This document shows, piece after piece, positions 62,185-64,000 of a stretch of 64,000 bases of DNA; positions within the stretch are counted from its first letter, which is position 1; each line of letters starts with the position of its first letter. The DNA is taken from NCBI GenBank assembly GCA_016717595.1, contig JADKFE010000018.1:62001-126000 (forward strand), written 5' to 3'. The notes under the pieces are model-generated. The model was given only the letters and a program-made list of their open reading frames with translations, made no database searches and had not been told where the DNA came from. The translations under genes and the position numbers were made by a program. This DNA is from Deltaproteobacteria bacterium (GTDB taxonomy: Bacteria; Myxococcota_A; UBA796; CAJQPC01).

Positions 62185-64000
62185 GCGGCCTGGCTGACCT
62201 GGGGGATCAGCGCCGCCAAGGCCCGCCCGGTGGGGCTGTCTTGTTGTGCGAGGCCCTCGGGGGTGCCCTCAAAGAGCAGCTCACCCCCGGCGTCTCCGCC
62301 TTCAGGGCCCATGTCGATGACGTGGTCGGCGTTCAGGATGACGTCGAGGTTGTGCTCGATGACGATGACCGTGGCGCCGTTGTCGACGAGGCGCTGGAGC
62401 ACGCCGATGAGCTTGTCGACGTCGGCGAAGTGGAGGCCCGTCGTGGGCTCGTCGAGCACGTAGATCGCCGAGGCGCCTCGGCTGCCGAGCTCCTTCGCCA
62501 GCTTCACCCGCTGGGCCTCTCCCCCGGACATCGTCGTCGCGGGCTGGCCGAGGCGGATGTAGCCCAAGCCGACGTCTTGGAGCTGGCGCAGCGGGCCGGC
62601 CAAGGCTCTGTGTTTGCCGAAGACCTCCAGGGCCTCATCCACGCGCAGATCCAAGGCGTCGGCGATGGAGAGGCCCGCCCAGCGCGCCTCTAAGGTGGCG
62701 TCGTTAAACCGGCGGCCCTTGCAGTGCTCACAGACGACCCACACATCCGACAAGAAGTGCATCTCGACCAAGATCGAGCCGCGCCCCTCACAGTGGGCGC
62801 AGCGACCGTCGGCGTTGTTGAACGAGAACCGGCCCTTGTCCCAGCCGCGCTCCTTGGCGATGGGGGCCTGGGCGTAGAGATCCCGCAGGCTGTCCATGAG
62901 CTTGGTCGTGGTGGCCGGGGTGGAGCGCGGCGTGGTGCCGATGGGCGACTGATCGACGACCACGAGCTTCTTGAAGCCCGTCGGCAGCTCCACGGCCTCG
63001 GCGGGGCCCGCGCCCTCTGTGATTCGCATGGCGTGGCTGAGCGCGGGCACCAAGGCGTCCATGATCAGCGAAGACTTGCCGCTGCCGCTCACCCCGGTCA
63101 CCACCGTGAGCACCCCCACGGGCACCTGCAGGGTCTTGACCTTGAGGTTGTTCACCCGCGGGTTGATCAGGCTGATCATGCTCTTGACCGGCCGCCGGGC
63201 CGCCTGACGCGGCATCTTGCGCCGCCCGCTCAGGTACGCCCCGGTCAACGAGCGCGGGTGCTCCAGCAGCTCGGCCAAGGTGCCCGAGGCGACGATCTCT
63301 CCGCCGAGGTCCCCAGCGCCGGGGCCCATGTCGACGATAAAGTCGGCGGTGGCCATGGTCTCTGGGTCGTGCTCGACGACGATGACGGTGTTGCCGAGAT
63401 CCCGCAGGCCGACGAGGGTGCCCAAGAGGCGCTGGGTGTCCCGGGGGTGCAGGCCCACCGTGGGCTCATCCAACACATAGATGCAGCCCGTGAGCCCGCT
63501 GCCGAGCTGGGACGCGAGGCGAATCCGCTGGGCCTCGCCGCCGGAGAGCGTCGCCGCGCCGCGGTCGAGGCTGATGTAGCCCAGGCCGACGTCCCGCAGA
63601 AAGCGCAGTCGGCCCCGCACCTCGTCCAAGGGCTGCGCGGCGATGGCCGTCTGTGTCTCATCTAAGGTGAGGGACTGGAAAAACTCCAGGGCGGCCTCGA
63701 CGGTGAGGATCGTCGCTTGGTGGATGTTCAGGCCGCTCACCCGCACGGCGAGCACCTCGGGCTGCAGGCGCCCACCTTCGCAGCTCGGGCAGGGGCGCGC
63801 CCGGCGCAGCCACTCCATGCCTGAAGACCAGGACTCGACGATCGGCACGAGGCCCGGCCAGTCGCCCTCTTCAGTGACGATGTTCTTGGCGCGGCCCCAG
63901 GAGCTCGTCCACTGCATGAGCAGCGGCACCCCGGGCAGACCGTAGAGCAAGGCTTGGAGCTGCTCGGCGCTGTATTTGTGCAGGGGCGTGTCGGCCTTGA
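62076..64000 (-). CDS. uvrA: Excinuclease ABC subunit A, C-terminal two thirds (5' end outside window)
   Basis: About 640 residues are visible; the frame stays open to the window edge. UvrA is the damage-recognising ABC ATPase of nucleotide excision repair. Visible parts are the zinc-site end PCPSCEGGRLQPE, the first signature ATLSGGEAQRIRLASQLGSG with IYVLDEPTVGLHPRD, the second Walker A VTGVSGSGKSSLIMDALVPA, the second zinc site with RCAHCEGRGS and CEHCKGRRFND, the second signature TTMSGGEAQRVKLAKELGS and YVLDEPTTGLHFADVDKL. The protein normally ends soon after the last of these. Here the last 35 or so residues (Ser/Ala/Pro/Lys-rich) are read antisense through the end of the lipoprotein gene. 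Confidence 0.92.
   Translation of the reverse strand, partial: KADTPLHKYSAEQLQALLYGLPGVPLLMQWTSSWGRAKNIVTEEGDWPGLVPIVESWSSGMEWLRRARPCPSCEGGRLQPEVLAVRVSGLNIHQATILTVEAALEFFQSLTLDETQTAIAAQPLDEVRGRLRFLRDVGLGYISLDRGAATLSGGEAQRIRLASQLGSGLTGCIYVLDEPTVGLHPRDTQRLLGTLVGLRDLGNTVIVVEHDPETMATADFIVDMGPGAGDLGGEIVASGTLAELLEHPRSLTGAYLSGRRKMPRQAARRPVKSMISLINPRVNNLKVKTLQVPVGVLTVVTGVSGSGKSSLIMDALVPALSHAMRITEGAGPAEAVELPTGFKKLVVVDQSPIGTTPRSTPATTTKLMDSLRDLYAQAPIAKERGWDKGRFSFNNADGRCAHCEGRGSILVEMHFLSDVWVVCEHCKGRRFNDATLEARWAGLSIADALDLRVDEALEVFGKHRALAGPLRQLQDVGLGYIRLGQPATTMSGGEAQRVKLAKELGSRGASAIYVLDEPTTGLHFADVDKLIGVLQRLVDNGATVIVIEHNLDVILNADHVIDMGPEGGDAGGELLFEGTPEGLAQQDSPTGRALAALIPQVSQAAQSPKPGKTATASKPPSRSAKAISSAPSPSRSTKVA

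Overview
The window is 64 kb of very GC-rich bacterial DNA with tightly packed genes. Complete or window-edge versions of standard bacterial housekeeping genes are present (nuoA-N, cydAB, mnmG, rsmG, rnhB, greB, uvrA). They are mixed with an unusually large set of secreted lipoproteins carrying MopE-type metal-binding repeats (CDGxDNDCDG), FG-GAP propellers, IPT/TIG, vWA, lamin-tail, discoidin and NHL domains, plus a Hanks-type Ser/Thr kinase. This mixture is typical of Myxococcota and related former Deltaproteobacteria. The assignment is an inference from gene content; the window holds no rRNA or tRNA.

Layout. 1-5.0 kb: a two-gene unit (discoidin/NHL protein plus lipoprotein), a small unknown gene, a LexA-like-fold protein behind a triple GTTCAG repeat, and a BtpA family protein. 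5.1-11.7 kb: a MopE/FG-GAP lipoprotein, a hydrolase-like lipoprotein, and cydAB. 11.7-12.25 kb: a 539-bp gene-free stretch with inverted and direct repeats and a multi-helix foldable element. 12.25-22.4 kb: a MopE/LamG lipoprotein, rsmG-mnmG, a frameshifted secreted protein, an NmrA-like oxidoreductase, and several secreted proteins. 22.4-29.2 kb: an operon of a propeller lipoprotein and two tandem paralogues of an unknown family, then greB, DUF502, a lipoprotein, a GT2 glycosyltransferase and rnhB. 29.3-43.7 kb: a complete 14-gene nuo operon (A to N) for respiratory complex I. 43.8-52.7 kb: six consecutive, mostly overlapping lipoprotein genes, the best candidate here for an undescribed cell-surface system. 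52.7-58.1 kb: a GYF/SH3 membrane protein, a flavodoxin-like protein, a lipoprotein, and a Ser/Thr kinase overlapping an outer-membrane-like protein gene. 58.1-64 kb: two tandem paralogous MopE/FG-GAP lipoproteins, then uvrA converging on them and running off the window.

The most striking observations are these. (1) A lamin-tail domain is inserted, in circularly permuted order, inside a vWA domain, with imperfect direct repeats at the two joints. (2) The six-lipoprotein operon that contains it. (3) Several lipoprotein genes have a -10-like hexamer 6-7 nt before the ATG and no ribosome-binding site, which suggests leaderless mRNAs. (4) A foldable element lies upstream of a MopE lipoprotein. (5) Four single-base frameshifts, two of them in nuoL, each repair by adding one G or C to a homopolymer run. 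That is the signature of assembly error, so these genes should not be treated as true pseudogenes without read support.
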